From: Pyrus communis
Lineage: Eukaryota > Streptophyta > Magnoliopsida > Rosales > Rosaceae
DNA length: 64,000 nt
Direction: 5' to 3'
Assembly (NCBI RefSeq): GCF_963583255.1
Contig: NC_084807.1
Coordinates: 7,234,872-7,298,871, forward strand
Positions within the stretch are counted from its first letter, which is position 1. Every line of letters begins with the position of its first letter. Below, one piece after another: positions 46,401-57,790 of this stretch. The notes below the pieces were generated by a model. The model did no database searches, was not told the origin of the DNA, and saw only the letters and a list, made by a program, of their open reading frames with translations. A program made the position numbers and the translations under genes.

Positions 46401-47430
46401 ATTCGGCCTAAAGAATGCAGGGATGACTTATCAAAGATTAGTCAATTCAATGTTCGCTGAACAGATTGGGAAAAGCATAGAAGTTTATGTTGATGATATG
46501 TTAGTCAAAAGCAAACATGATGACCAACACATTGCCAACTTGTCTGAAACCTTTTACATCCTGAAGAAGTATCGAATGAGGTTGAACCCCAACAAATGCG
46601 ATTTCGGTGTGGGCTCTGGAAAATTCTTAGGCTTCATGATTAGCCAACGAGGCATTGAAGCTAACCCCGAGAAGATCAAAGCAATCATGGACATGAAAGA
46701 ACCAGTAACCTCAAAAAACATCCAGAGCCTTACTGGCAAGGTGGCATCCTTGACCAGGTTCATCTCTAAGGCCACAGACAAATGCATTTCTTTTTTCAAA
46801 GCACTTAATGGAAGTAAGAAGTACATTACGTGGATCGATGAATGTGTCGAAGCATTTAAGAACCTCAAGGAGTACATGAGTAAAGCCCCTCTGCTTTCCA
46901 AACCTGAAGTTGGTGACACCCTAATTATCTATCTGTCTCAGCTTTAGTAGTCAGTTCCGTCCTCATTCGTATGGATGGTAGTATCGAACGACCTGTTTAC
47001 TATGCTAGTAAGGCTCTACAAGATGCGGAGACACGATACTCCAACATTGAGAAATTAGCTCTAGCATTAGTCATGTCTGCTCGGAAACTTCGCCCCTACT
47101 TCCAAGCACACTCCATCATCGTGCTTACCAATCACCCCCTCCGACAAATACTTCAGAGTCCTAACACTTCAAGGTGAATGATCAAATGGGCCATAACACT
47201 GGGAGAGTTTGACATCTCCTACCACCCAAAGCTAGCAGAAAAGGGCTAAGCAGTTGCAGATTTCATTGTCGAATTCACTTATTCCGTTAACATTTCTCCT
47301 ACACCTTAGGCAGCAGCTTCATCACCCCTGGAAACCCGGAAGGTAGAACCAACACTCCCAGTACGGACTCTATATGTTGATGGTTCATCCAACCAACAGG
47401 GTTGTGGAGCAAGACTAGTCCTGACTACCC
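43457..47430 (+). pseudogene. gag-protease-RT-RNase H (first part), broken
   Basis: The frame probably begins at MQNDTPLALSAKERKR with a coiled-coil-like start. In-frame TAGs lie at 43577, 44060 and about 44159, and a frameshift lies near 44290-44335. A 666-codon open stretch (44383-46383) follows. It includes the gag core, a CX2HX4HX4C zinc-knuckle-like motif, a protease with DTG near 45273, and the RT start with FMDAYSRYNQI. A TAA at 46381 interrupts RT, which goes on with MPFGLKNAG and YVDDMLVKS (46486-46506). A second frameshift lies near 46930. RNase H begins with YVDGSSNQQGCG and is cut at 47430 by the nested solo LTR. Confidence 0.92.
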
Positions 47431-47435
47431 CCGAC

Positions 47436-49366
47436 TGATAGGAGCATATTTAGGCGACTTACTTAGCTTATTTTCGTGCATCTATGTTGTTAATTCATAA
47501 TTGTTTTAGTAGTTTAAGCCATTTTCGTGTGTTTTTAGGTTCATATGGCTAAGGAAGCAAAAAGATGCATTTTGGAGCAAAATTGGGCTTGGAATGGATA
47601 GCATATGCTTGGAGCCAAAGTGTTGGACGAATTTGAAAGCCTTGTATGCACTTTGGACATAAAACAAAGGGCCTAGCCCAATCAAACAATCCTTTGAGCC
47701 ATGCAAAACCTCTAGCCCAATCAACAACCCTTAGCCACATGCATTCACATGCATCACAACCCCAAAACCATCAAGAAACACCATTCACACACACATGCAC
47801 TTACTCTTTCATCATTGCACCACCAATTCAACACATGCATTTCCACCTTCCTACTTCATCATTTCATCCACATGCACTCTCAATCATAACAACCACATTC
47901 ACTCTTAAACAATCACCCACATACACATGCATTTCCACCTTCCTACTTCATCATTTCATCCACATGCATTTCCACCTTCCTACTTCATCATTTCATCCAC
48001 ATGCACTCTCAATCATAACAACCACATTCACTCTTAAACAATCACCCACATATTCTCCCATTCCCCCTATAAAAACCCATGCATTCATACACAAAAATCA
48101 CATCTCATTTTCATACACAACACATCACAAACACATCCAATCTTCCCTCATTGCCGTGAGCTACCATTCCCTTATAATCCAAACACCACTCCTCATCCAT
48201 TTCCATAATTCCCCAATCCATTCAACACACCAACAACATCCCTTAGACCTTGTGCTACGACGAAGAGGAAGATAAGAGGGCCTAAACGTTCATACAATTC
48301 AAGTTTGAGTTGTTGGAATGTTTAGGTGTTTCTTTGATTCTCTTTGTTTTGGTACCATGAGGAACTTCCTCTCGGCTTCATTCCATTAGATACACTCTCC
48401 CATTTCTTAAAGGATTTCGACATCAGTTTTGCTTCAAGGGTTCTTTCTTCTTAATCCTATGTTCACTCATGTTATATATTTTTATGTCAAACCTTTTGTA
48501 AACATGAAGTGTAACTAATCTCTCTCTAGGGATTCGATGTAGCCTTGCAAGATTGCCATGTAGTTAATTCGGAATTCTCATTTAATCTATCTATTTCTTG
48601 TTTCATTCTCCGATTTAATTGTGACTTAGTGTGTTGATTTTAATGCTTGATCATCATTTGAATTAACCACAGGTTGTTTAGCCAAGATTAAAGCACACAT
48701 CATGCATAATCTTGGTAGATATGTGAATGAATGAAGGGAATGTTTTGCAAACATCCTGCCGAGTGTTCCCTTTGGTTTTGTGAAAGTTTCTTGTGCACTA
48801 CATAGTCTTGATTAGGAACCAAAGTTGCACATCACAATTAGGCTCATGATTAGAGACATTTGATCAAATCCACACATCATATGGCTGATCATATCTAAGT
48901 GAAACAAACCCAAGAAATAAGTAGAGGGATGAGTATAATCTGACTTAACAAGCATGGACTTGGCTTAGCAATGGTGAAATCGAATCTCTAGCTTCATCTC
49001 CATTTGTGCTATCTCTTTTTATTAGCTGTTGATTCATTCATTTTGTGTTTACTTCATTTCCTTATGCTTTAATTTACAATCTGTCATTTAGTTTAATCAA
49101 AACCTAAATCCCCCTTTACCTTATTGTTCAATTTAGTTTATGCTTTAAAGCATTTTGAGTCTTTGGTTTGTCTTAGTGTTTTAAAGTTTAGTTTTGCATT
49201 CTTTGAGTCTAGTATAGTGTTTTAGATTGTGTTTTTAGCGTTTTTGAGTCAAATCCAAGTGATTAACAATCCCTCCTAATCCCCGGTCCAGAACGATCCC
49301 TACTTACATACTTACTACAATTGTCAAAAAGAGGGTTTAATTTGTGTGCGTATAATTCTCGCATCA
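47436..49366 (+). mobile_element. solo LTR nested in RNase H
   Basis: 1931 bp from TGATAGGAGC to CTCGCATCA, flanked by a perfect CCGAC duplication (47431-47435 and 49367-49371). Removing it restores the RNase H frame across the junction. It holds a TATA box at 48068-48075 and a duplicated 90-bp segment of C/A-rich DNA around 47826-48055, which gives a meaningless 209-codon ORF at 47646-48275. The ends resemble other gypsy LTRs whose PBS starts TTTTGGCGCC, from memory. Confidence 0.93.
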
Positions 49367-49371
49367 CCGAC

Positions 49372-50997
49372 AAAGTGGCAATGGAGTATGCTCTCCGCTT
49401 CAAATTCAAGGCGTTAAACAATGAAGCCGAGTATGAGGCCCTTTTAGCAGGTTTACGTTTGGCCAAACACCTTGGAGTTAAACAAATTAATATCTTCAGT
49501 GACTCCTAATTGGTGGTTAACCAGGTCACGAACAACTTTGACGTTAAAGATAACTCCATGGCAGCGTATCTTGCGTAAACTCAGCTTTTGCTCAAGCACT
49601 TCCACTACTAGATGACCCAAGTCCCTCGAGCGGCAAACAGTCATGCAAACGCTTTGGCTCACCTCGCCTAAGCAGTGGAAGACAAGATTAGGAGAAAAAT
49701 TCATGTCGAATTGTTGGCAACACCAAGCACCATGGTCACAGAAGTGTGCAACTTGCAACAGGGGGATAGCTGGATCACCCCAATTTATAAATTCCTTGTT
49801 CATGGCACTCTCCCAAATGATAAAGTCCAAGCTAAACATATTCGATATAAGTCTACCCGCTACCTGATCATTAATGACTAACTCTACAAGCTAGGTTTTA
49901 ACCTACTATACTTACGGTGCCTCACACCTGCGGAAGCGAAAATTGTCTTTCGAGAAATACATGAAGGAGTATGCGGAGATCATGCTGGATCTCGATCCCT
50001 AGCACATAAGGCTTTTCGCCAATGATATTACTGGCCAACACTCCACCAAGATGCCATCAGAATATCCCGTTCATGTGATAAGTGTCAACGCTACGCAACT
50101 ATTCATCACTCCCCTCCCGAGCCTCTTACTCCTATGATCAGCCCTTGGCCCTTCGCCCAATAGGGACTTGATTTGATCGGCCCAATGCCTGCAGGAAAGG
50201 GCAAGGTCTGCTATGCAATCGTTGCAGTTGACTACTTCACAAAGTGGGCCGAAGTAGAACCCTTGGCAACCATTACTGAGGCAAAAATAGAAGACTTCGT
50301 ATGGAAGAACATCCTTTGCAAATTTGGCATTCCTAATGCGATAGTCACGGACAATGGGCGACAGTTTGACAACAAGAAGTTCAGGATGTTCTGTTCTAAG
50401 TTCAACATCAACTTATGTTTTGCCTCCCCGGCTCATCCCCAGTCTAACGGACAAGTTGATGCCATCAACAAAATAATTAAGCGCACTTTGAAAACCAGCT
50501 TAGACAAGGCTAAAGGTTGTTGGTTAGAATTTGTACCCCAAGTTCTTTGGTCATACTGCACTTCATATCGGACTTCAACAGGAGAAACTCCATTCTCACT
50601 TGCCTTTGGTACAGAGGCTGTTGTCCCAGTTAAGCTTGAGCAAGCAACGTTCCGAGTCCAGAACTACATGTAAAGTAAAAATGACAAACAACTCACCTTC
50701 AACTTGGATCTAGTCGAGGAACACAGAAACCAAGTTCACTTAAGGAATGTCGCCTACAAGCAGCGCAACTATGACTCAAGAGTCAAACCTAGCTCTTTCA
50801 AAGTGAGGGACTGGGTATTGAAGAAAAGATTACTCTGCGACAGAGTTCCGAGTCAAGGCACGCTTAGCCCAAATTGGGATGGACCGTTTGAAGTTACCGG
50901 CATCAGTCGCCCTGGTTCTTACAAGCTAAGGAACTCCGATGGCAAGACCCTTGGCCATCCATGAAACACTGATCACTTGAAGTACTATTACAAGTAG
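49372..50997 (+). pseudogene. RNase H (end) and integrase, nine in-frame stops
   Basis: One continuous frame without shifts, interrupted by nine stop codons. RNase H resumes with MEYALRFKFKALNNEAEYEA. Integrase follows with the HHCC finger (IHEGVCGDHAG ... CDKCQRY), the core with GLDLIGPMP and VDYFTKWAE (first Asp), VTDNGRQF (second Asp at 50350) and HPQSNGQV. At the third catalytic position the codon is GAT (50458), giving Asp where the family has Glu. The end has WDGPFEV and stops at 50995-50997. Confidence 0.92.
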
Positions 50998-51359
50998 ACT
51001 CAAACTATACAAGTGTTGAGCTACGACCATTCGACATCCTATGTAATGAAGGTCATTTGGCATCAATTCAATCTAGAGGTGATTTAGACAACTTGGTCCT
51101 AACTCCCTTACATCCTTATCACTGAAACGCTTAGGTTTGAAGCTTCAACACGAATGCTTACAACATGAAATAAAGTTTATGTATATGTCAACATGACTTA
51201 TATCCAAACAAGGGATCCCTTCATGCATAGCAAAACATTCATACATAAACATCATACATTCTAACACATCTATACATAAGCCAATTGTGCTTCGAAAGGG
51301 TTCAACACACTTTGTGTCATTCGACACTTGCTACAATGTGCCTCGACACCTTGCCCTTA

Positions 51360-51650
51360 TTCTCACCAACCAAGTGATGAAATGTGAAGAAAGAACTCAT
51401 CTTCATGCCACCAACGAGGTGATGAAATGTACAACCTGTACTCTCCTTTACGCCACCAACCAGGTGATAAAATGTACAACATGTACTCTAATATCATTTG
51501 GCAACTTGCCATTCATGCCACTAACCAAGTGAAGAAGGAACTTATCTTTGTGCCACCAACCAGGTGATGAAATGTGATGAAAAGTGATAAAGGAACTCAC
51601 ACTCGCACCATTAACCAAGTGATGAAAGCAACTCACCATTCATTCCACCA
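51360..51650 (+). repeat. minisatellite with CACCAACCAGGTGATGAAATG units
   Basis: Six to seven imperfect units of about 45-50 bp. Each holds CC(A/T)(A/C)CAACCA(A/G)GTGATGAAA or a variant. Located 360 bp after the integrase end. Confidence 0.8.
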
Positions 51651-52149
51651 ACTAGAAGACGAGTGGTACAACTTGTACATGTGAACTCCTAGCATTCACA
51701 AATAATCAAAAACCCTCAAGCTTTACAACTTAACCAGGGGAGCACTTATGCCTAACAAGAGTTATAGTCACCAACAAAGTCTTATTTCAAGCCAACAACG
51801 ACTTCAGTGCATGGTATACGAAGATCAAGCTCTTCAACCCTCTTACATCTGCTTCAGACATTTCTCCTTTGTAACACTGCAGACACTACAACTTGTAGAA
51901 AGCTTCACACACTCTTGATCAAAACTGTTCGAAGCAAATTCAATTTATATGGTTCATCCAAACCTTCGACTACTACAAGGTGTGGCTTGCATCACAATCT
52001 CTTGCTCAACAGTGTAGAAGCAAAATTTGTGTATGTTGTCTCTCTTCCACAAAATTTGTATATGTTGTCTCTCCCACATTTTCAATTTTCTAATTTTCCC
52101 AAAAAAAAAAAAAAAAAAAAAGGGAAATTCAACAACTTCAACAAATGGA

Positions 52150-52720
52150 GGGTAACTACAACTCTCAAAAGCTTCACACACTCTTGATCAAGATAGTGTG
52201 AAGCAAAACAAACTTATGGTGCCAACAAAAGCTTCAACAAGTGAAGGGCAACAATAATTCTCAAAAGCTTCACACACTCTTGATCAAGATAGTGTGAAGC
52301 AAAATCAATTTATGGTGCCCAACAAAGCTTCAACACAAAAGCTTCATCTACAAAGTTTCAACATCAAACAAAGCTTCATCAATGGAGAGCAACTACAATT
52401 CTCAAAAGCTTCACACACTCTTGATCAAGATAGTGTGAAGCAAAATCAATTTATGTTGCCCAACAAAGCTTCAACACAAAAGCTTTACCTACAAAGTTTC
52501 AACATAAGAGCTTCAAGACAAAAGCTTCACTTACAAAGCTTCAAGACAAAAGGTTCAACACAAAAGTTTCACCTACAAAGCTTCAACATAAAACCTTCAC
52601 CTACAAAGCTTCAACACAAAAGCTTCACCAACAAAGCTTCAACACAAAAGCTTCAACACAAAAGCTTCACCTACAAAGCTTCAACACAAAAGTTTCAACA
52701 CCAAAACTTCAACAGCAAAT
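52150..52720 (+). repeat. minisatellite of AAAGCTTCAACACAAAAGCTT type
   Basis: Many short units (AAAGCTTCA, ACAAAAGCTTCACCTAC) plus three longer units with CACACTCTTGATCAAGATAG. An A-run follows at 52729-52757. The open frame across it is only repeat-driven. Confidence 0.85.
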
Positions 52721-52725
52721 CTTCA

Positions 52726-52759
<34 letters not shown>

Positions 52760-52935
52760 AAGGAAAGAAAGAAAGAAAGATGAGCCTAGGCCTTCCTTTC
52801 TTTGGGTCTAACAACTTTCATACCAAATATATGAATGAGGAGTTTTGGGCAACCACTTAGAAAGGAAAATGATGAAGTTTTGTTTGGAAAATTGCCTACT
52901 AGCAAGACACCTCCCTCGTCAACTCCCTCGACCGG

Positions 52936-53080
52936 AGACTTGGGGGACTCCTACCATATACCACTACACATTGGTACTTAGAAATTTCGCGACTACTCAG
53001 TGCCTTGGATTTTTGAAGTCCCCAACCGAGAAGTTTTCCTCACTCAAGAAATGAAGGGAGCACTATTTCAACCCACAGGG
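52936..53080 (+). repeat. copy of the polypurine-proximal segment
   Basis: Matches pieces of 55838-56137. Both have GACTTGGGGGACTCCTAC, then CTTGGAT or CTTGGATC, GTCCCCAACCGAG(A/G)AG, and a purine-rich end before GGGAGCAC or GGGGAGCAC. The antisense ORF lies between the two copies. Confidence 0.7.
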
Positions 53081-53273
53081 TCCACCCAAGAAGTTTCAAC
53101 ATGCAAACTTCAACAAAATAAAAAATTCAAAGAACTTAGTGAAGGATACCTTAGTGTATTTAACACAACACGTTGAATGAAGTAAAACTTATTTATTGAT
53201 ATCTTCAATAAATTACAAATACGTGCATACACATAAATCAAAACAAACAAATAGGAGGGTGCCTTCACAAAGG

Positions 53274-53939
53274 CTACTTAGGAGAAGTCTCAACATTCGG
53301 CAAAGCCCCAGAAATAGGAGGCATCGGAGGGTGATTATTTAGAGCCTCAGTACTGGACAGAACCCTAGAAAGAGGAGGCACCAGAGGTTGATCATTTGGA
53401 GCTTCAGTATGTGGTACAGCCCCAGAGGACGAAGGCAACAAATACCTTTCGAACAAACTCACAAACCTCTGATGATCATTTAAAATCTGACCCTCGGATT
53501 CCTGTAACTGGTCAAGCTTTCTCTTCATGGTTGTAGCATAGCTATGTGCGAGCATGTGCAACTGTCTATTCTCGTGCTTAAGCCCTCTGATCTCCTGTTT
53601 GAGACTTATCACTTCAGCCGCCAACGATTCAACTTAGCGGGTTCGAGCAAATAGGCATTGGGCCATATTAGACACAGAACCTGCACACTGAACACTGAAA
53701 GCCAGAGAATCTTTAACAGCCAACTCATCGGATCATTTGGAAAGTAGTCTGTTGTCTTTGGGAGTAAGAAGATTCTTGGTCACCACCGCAGTAGTCATAT
53801 CATTCTTTATCACAGGGTCCCCAATAGTAAGGGGACCAGTAGGAGATAAGAAGGATGGGCGCCATACATTATCTTGATGAGACATGGCTACCTCTTCTAC
53901 AACATTCAAGTCCAAACGACGGTCGGACGGGCCAGACAT
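53274..53939 (-). pseudogene. antisense ORF between pol and 3' LTR (coiled-coil protein)
   Basis: On the minus strand a single frame of 222 codons starts at MSGPSDRRLDLNVVEE and ends NVETSPK. It has two internal stops, at 53733-53735 and near 53634. The middle is a heptad-like coiled coil (EVISLKQEIRGLKHENRQL and KRKLDQLQESEGQ). The tail repeats the pattern PPLSRVLSSTEA, PPISGALPNVE. Same frame and clean start and end suggest a formerly real gene. Tat-lineage elements are known to carry an extra ORF here, sometimes in antisense; its function is unknown. Confidence 0.65.
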
Positions 53940-55830
53940 TCTCAGAAAAGATGAAGAAAAAAATGAAGTACAGTAAGTCTCAGAAGTACGAAAATAAGAA
54001 AAAAAATTCCTACAAGCAATAACTTTCAGAATAGACTCCTTGAACTTAATTGGTGCTCTTATAAAAGAAAGAGCCAGATCTTCAATAGGGCTGCTTGTTC
54101 AAAAATCGAAGAGGCACCACTCTCCAAATTTCGAGAAATGGATTTCCTGGGTTAAAATTTATTAGCAATCTTCACACGCGACATCAGTTCCTCGGATACC
54201 AAGGACAACTTTGCCAAAGAACTCTGACAAAGTTAAGACAGGTAAATGTTGAAGGCCCAGTTACCATACTATTACCCACAAGGATAAAGGAACAGCACCA
54301 CTGCTTGATTATTGGAAAATCCTTATGTGTGTCAACCTCTGTGCTCCGTGGCAAAGCAAACTTGCAAAAATGCCCAACTTTTCTTCACATCTGAGAAAAC
54401 ACTCCCAACAAGATTGCTTGCCCAGAAATCAAAGAGGCACCGCTCTCCGAATCTCGAGAACCATATCCCCAACAAGATTGCCTGCTCAGAAATCGAAGAG
54501 GCATCGCTTCCCGAACTTTGAGAAGTCAGATTTCATTGAATAAAATTTGTCCACAATCCTCACACGCAACATCAGCTTTCTAGATACCACAGACCACTTT
54601 TTCAAAGTGCTCTGACAAAGTTAAAACACGTGAACCTTGCAGCGACCACTACATTGCTTTGACCGAGAAGGGTAAAGGAACAACATTACCACCCGCTATT
54701 GGGACAATTCCTATATATGTCGACCTCTATCCTCCATAGCCAGGTAGACCTGCCAAATAATAAAAAATGCTCAACCCTTCCTCATATCCGAAATGGCACT
54801 CCCAATCTAGCCTCTCGAAATACTCTGTTTTCTTCTCCTTCGATAATACCCATGCCAACAAGCCACATCAGAGCAAGAATATCTCATATCATCAGGGTTG
54901 AAAGCAAGAGTATCCCATATCATGCTTTTTCCCTGTCTTTTCCTTTGCCCTTGCTCTTACCTGCAGGACAAGGAGAAAGAATGCAATCAGTCAGAACCTG
55001 AAATCAAACTTCCGATCTAGAACTGATTGCCCGGAACCTTTGCCTGGTCGTTTGCCTATCATTGCTCTCGAGTACTCATCCTCAACTGTTGTCAAGGTCA
55101 TGAATTCCTTCGGTAAATACCTCAGAACAGTTGGTACGATATTGGCTCTTTACACTGAAGCTGCCAAACATGGATGAGTCACTGAGAAGTCGTGCTCTAA
55201 AGGACCATTTAAATGCAAAGGTTGTGCACTATTTCTGCTATACAAAAGATTGAAGCAGAAGTTCAACGGCTAGCTAGAACATATCACTACAGCATGACGC
55301 CTTTCTTGTGGAACCACACAATCCAGACGGAATAGTCTAAGTCAAATCCAAGCTCGGCATCATTGCTCTAATTGAAGAGATCGAGAAGCTTCAACAGCCT
55401 TTTGCTAGCACCGTCGTCGAAGAACAAATCTTCGCCATACCACATCTACTATTTTGTCAAACAGCAAAAATATCCCATATCATCAAGATCGAGCATACTC
55501 CAGGTCTGACGGACTTGTTTTGACCTTCAAATTTTGGAATCGGCTCGCTCCTTTGGAGGAAACCAAAAAACCCTCTAGCCCAGTTCAAGAATACACCTGT
55601 GGAAAGTCAAGTACAATAAAGCACGTGCCGATTCGTCCGTCTTCTCCAAAAACAAGAGTACCTCATATCATCTCTTTTCCCTGTTTCTTCTCTTTATCCT
55701 TATTGCTGAATGAGAGACAGGGAGAATGATTACAATTAGCCGAAACCCAAGATCAACCTACAGATCTGAGACTGATTGCTTGGAACCTTGATTGCTTACC
55801 TTGTCTGTTACCTCATTCGGCATATCTCCT
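53940..55830 (+). other. non-coding part of the LTR element
   Basis: Contains imperfect repeats of CAAGATTGC(T/C)TGC(C/T)CAGAAATC followed by GAAGAGGCA(C/T)CGC (54405-54530, with a relative at 54090). Blocks of TATCCCATATCATCA also repeat (near 54890, 54910 and 55470). No protein was recognised. Confidence 0.5.
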
Positions 55831-56119
55831 CGCTTAGAGACTTGGGGGACTCCTACTATATGGTTTGTATCGCACTTGACCAAACCCGAAACTACAAGTA
55901 AGCTTCAAATGAAAATGATACATTACCTTGTGCGTCAATGCCAACTAAAGATACCACTCCTAGATGAAGGAAAAGTACTTCCAAGAGAAGATGCCACATC
56001 TACTTACAGGACAGAGAAGGCAAGTGAAGGCGACACCACACTTCGGTACTTGGAAGTTTCGTGATTACTCAATGGCTTGGATCTTGCAAGTCCCCAACCG
56101 AGGAGCTTCCCTTACTCGG

Positions 56120-56135
56120 GAACTTAGGGGAGCAC
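56120..56135 (+). other. polypurine tract
   Basis: GGAACTTAGGGGAGCAC stands immediately before the 3' LTR, the expected place for plus-strand priming. Confidence 0.7.
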
Positions 56136-56653
56136 TGTTTGTACTATACTTGACCAATCCCGAAACTACTAAGCATCGGTCAGCAGCATACCGTCAAGGA
56201 CCCACAAGACTTTTCCTCCAACTAGGAGGCCAATCACAACGTGACACATGTCGGCATCAGAGGCCAATCATAGCGCAACACGTGTCAATATCAGAGGCCA
56301 ATCACAACACGACACGTGTCAATGTCACAACAAAACTAGAAACTCTATTCTATAAAAGGGGATCATTCTCCCACAATAATCCCTAATGTCATTTGTACTA
56401 AACTATTCACTAAAACTCACTAAAAGAGAGCTTAAACCTATGTATTTGTGTAAACCCTTCACAACTAATGAGAACTTCTCTACTCCGTAGACGTAGCCAA
56501 TCTGGGTGAACCACGTACATCTTGTGTTGTTTGCTTCCCTATCTCTATTCATTTACATACGTATCCACACTAATGACCAGAGCAACCTAGCGAAGGTCAT
56601 AAACCTCACACTTTCTGTTGTACCAAAGTCATCGCCGATTTTGTGCATCAACA
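56136..56653 (+). repeat. 3' LTR
   Basis: 518 bp from TGTTTGTACT to GCATCAACA. About 20 substitutions and no length difference compared with the 5' LTR. Confidence 0.95.
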
Positions 56654-56956
56654 AGGTACATTCATTATCTCTGAGATTAATGTTGAGGGCAGGTTTATTG
56701 AACGGACTAAGATTCTCTCCTCTCCTCTTTCTATCGTTTCCCTTCTCTCCTCTCACGCTCTCTATTTTGTTTTTCTCTTTCTATATAAAAAAAATTAATA
56801 TAAGAAGTTGACATGGCTTGACTGTTCAAATAGAACGGGAGAGAAGGGAAGGAAAAAAAAGGGAAGAGAATCTGGAGAGGTTTATAGGGCTGTGTTTCTT
56901 CCCACTAACACGTATGATGCTTGAGTACAATTGTGGAAAAGAAAATAGAACATAAT

Positions 56957-57790
56957 AAAAGAGTGGTACTACGCCCACCCCATTGTCTTATCTTCTCACC
57001 TCATTTCTTTTTTCACCCACCAAAAATGTTAAAAGAAGAAAACACTATTTTCTCACCCACCATCATTCTTAAAATTCCCTAATATGATTTCAGCCCTCGA
57101 CACCCCTACTCTGTTGCAGTGCCGTACCAACTCCCAACACCCAACCCAGGTCCCCCAACCATCGAAACACCACCATGGCAGCAAAACTGCCTCACCACCT
57201 ATCTTCTTGTTCCCTGCATAGTCTAGATATTTTATTTTTCCTATGAATTTCAAGTATTGTAGAATGCAATGGAATTCAATGAGTAGGTTATGTATTTAAA
57301 GTTTTAGAAAGAAGGGAAATGAGAGAGAAGGGATGTGAGGTTTGGGTTGGGATTAGAACCAAAGAAGGGGTTGGGAGGACAGAGAGTTTGAAGCCATGGA
57401 TCTTATGAAGTAGTGATGGGTTATATATGATCGGTTGGTTCATATTTGATTTGATCCCTGAAATTAGGGTTTTGGAGAAAGAAAAAATGGAAGTAGAGAT
57501 ACTTGTTTACAAGAGATGGGATTTCGTCCCAGAAAGACACAATAATTAAATTGAAGGAGACAAGAATTTTTTTTCTTTTTTCTTTTACAGAGATAGTGAA
57601 CTGACATCAAGAAATGGGCAATCTGGCAATGTGCAATGGGCATAAGGAAATTGGCAATCTACGGAACATTTTTGTTTTGGTCCTTACATGTCGTTTACAA
57701 GAGGGTAAATTTGACATTAAAATTTATACTAAAATGTGGGTGGTGAAATAAGATAATGGAGGTGGGCTTATTAGCACTTTTATAAAAGGT
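56957..57790. mobile_element. non-autonomous inverted-repeat element (~830 bp)
   Basis: The left end reads AAAAGAGTGGTACTACGCCC with CACCCCATTGTCTTATC inside. The right end on the reverse strand reads AAAAGTGCTAATAAGCCC with CACCTCCATTATCTTAT inside. The centre has a GC-richer stretch (57080-57210) and a purine-rich part around 57300-57400, with no recognisable gene. Confidence 0.6.

Larger units (their letters stand above)
42809..56653 (+). mobile_element. Ty3/gypsy LTR retrotransposon, Tat-type (13.8 kb, degenerate)
   Basis: Two 518-bp LTRs bound the element, with GGGTA before and AGGTA after (5-bp duplication with one mismatch). Order: LTR, PBS, gag-protease-RT-RNase H-integrase in one long frame broken by stops, a 5-kb non-coding region with minisatellites and an antisense ORF, polypurine tract, LTR. 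Domain order, size, and an extra ORF between integrase and the 3' LTR fit the Tat lineage. I counted about 20 differences between the LTRs by eye (roughly 4 percent). At a commonly used plant rate near 1.3e-8 per site per year that gives about 1.5 million years, a rough estimate only. Confidence 0.93.

Noticed and set aside
47646..48275. 209-codon ORF rich in His, Thr and Ser
   Set aside because: It is caused by a duplicated CA-rich segment inside a solo LTR with defined ends and target duplication.
51360..52720. CRISPR-like array of short repeats
   Set aside because: A eukaryotic retrotransposon; units are contiguous minisatellites without unique spacers.
52294..52860. 188-codon ORF rich in Lys, Gln and Ser
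   Set aside because: A translation of the AAAGCTTCAACA minisatellite and the following A-run in the LTR element.
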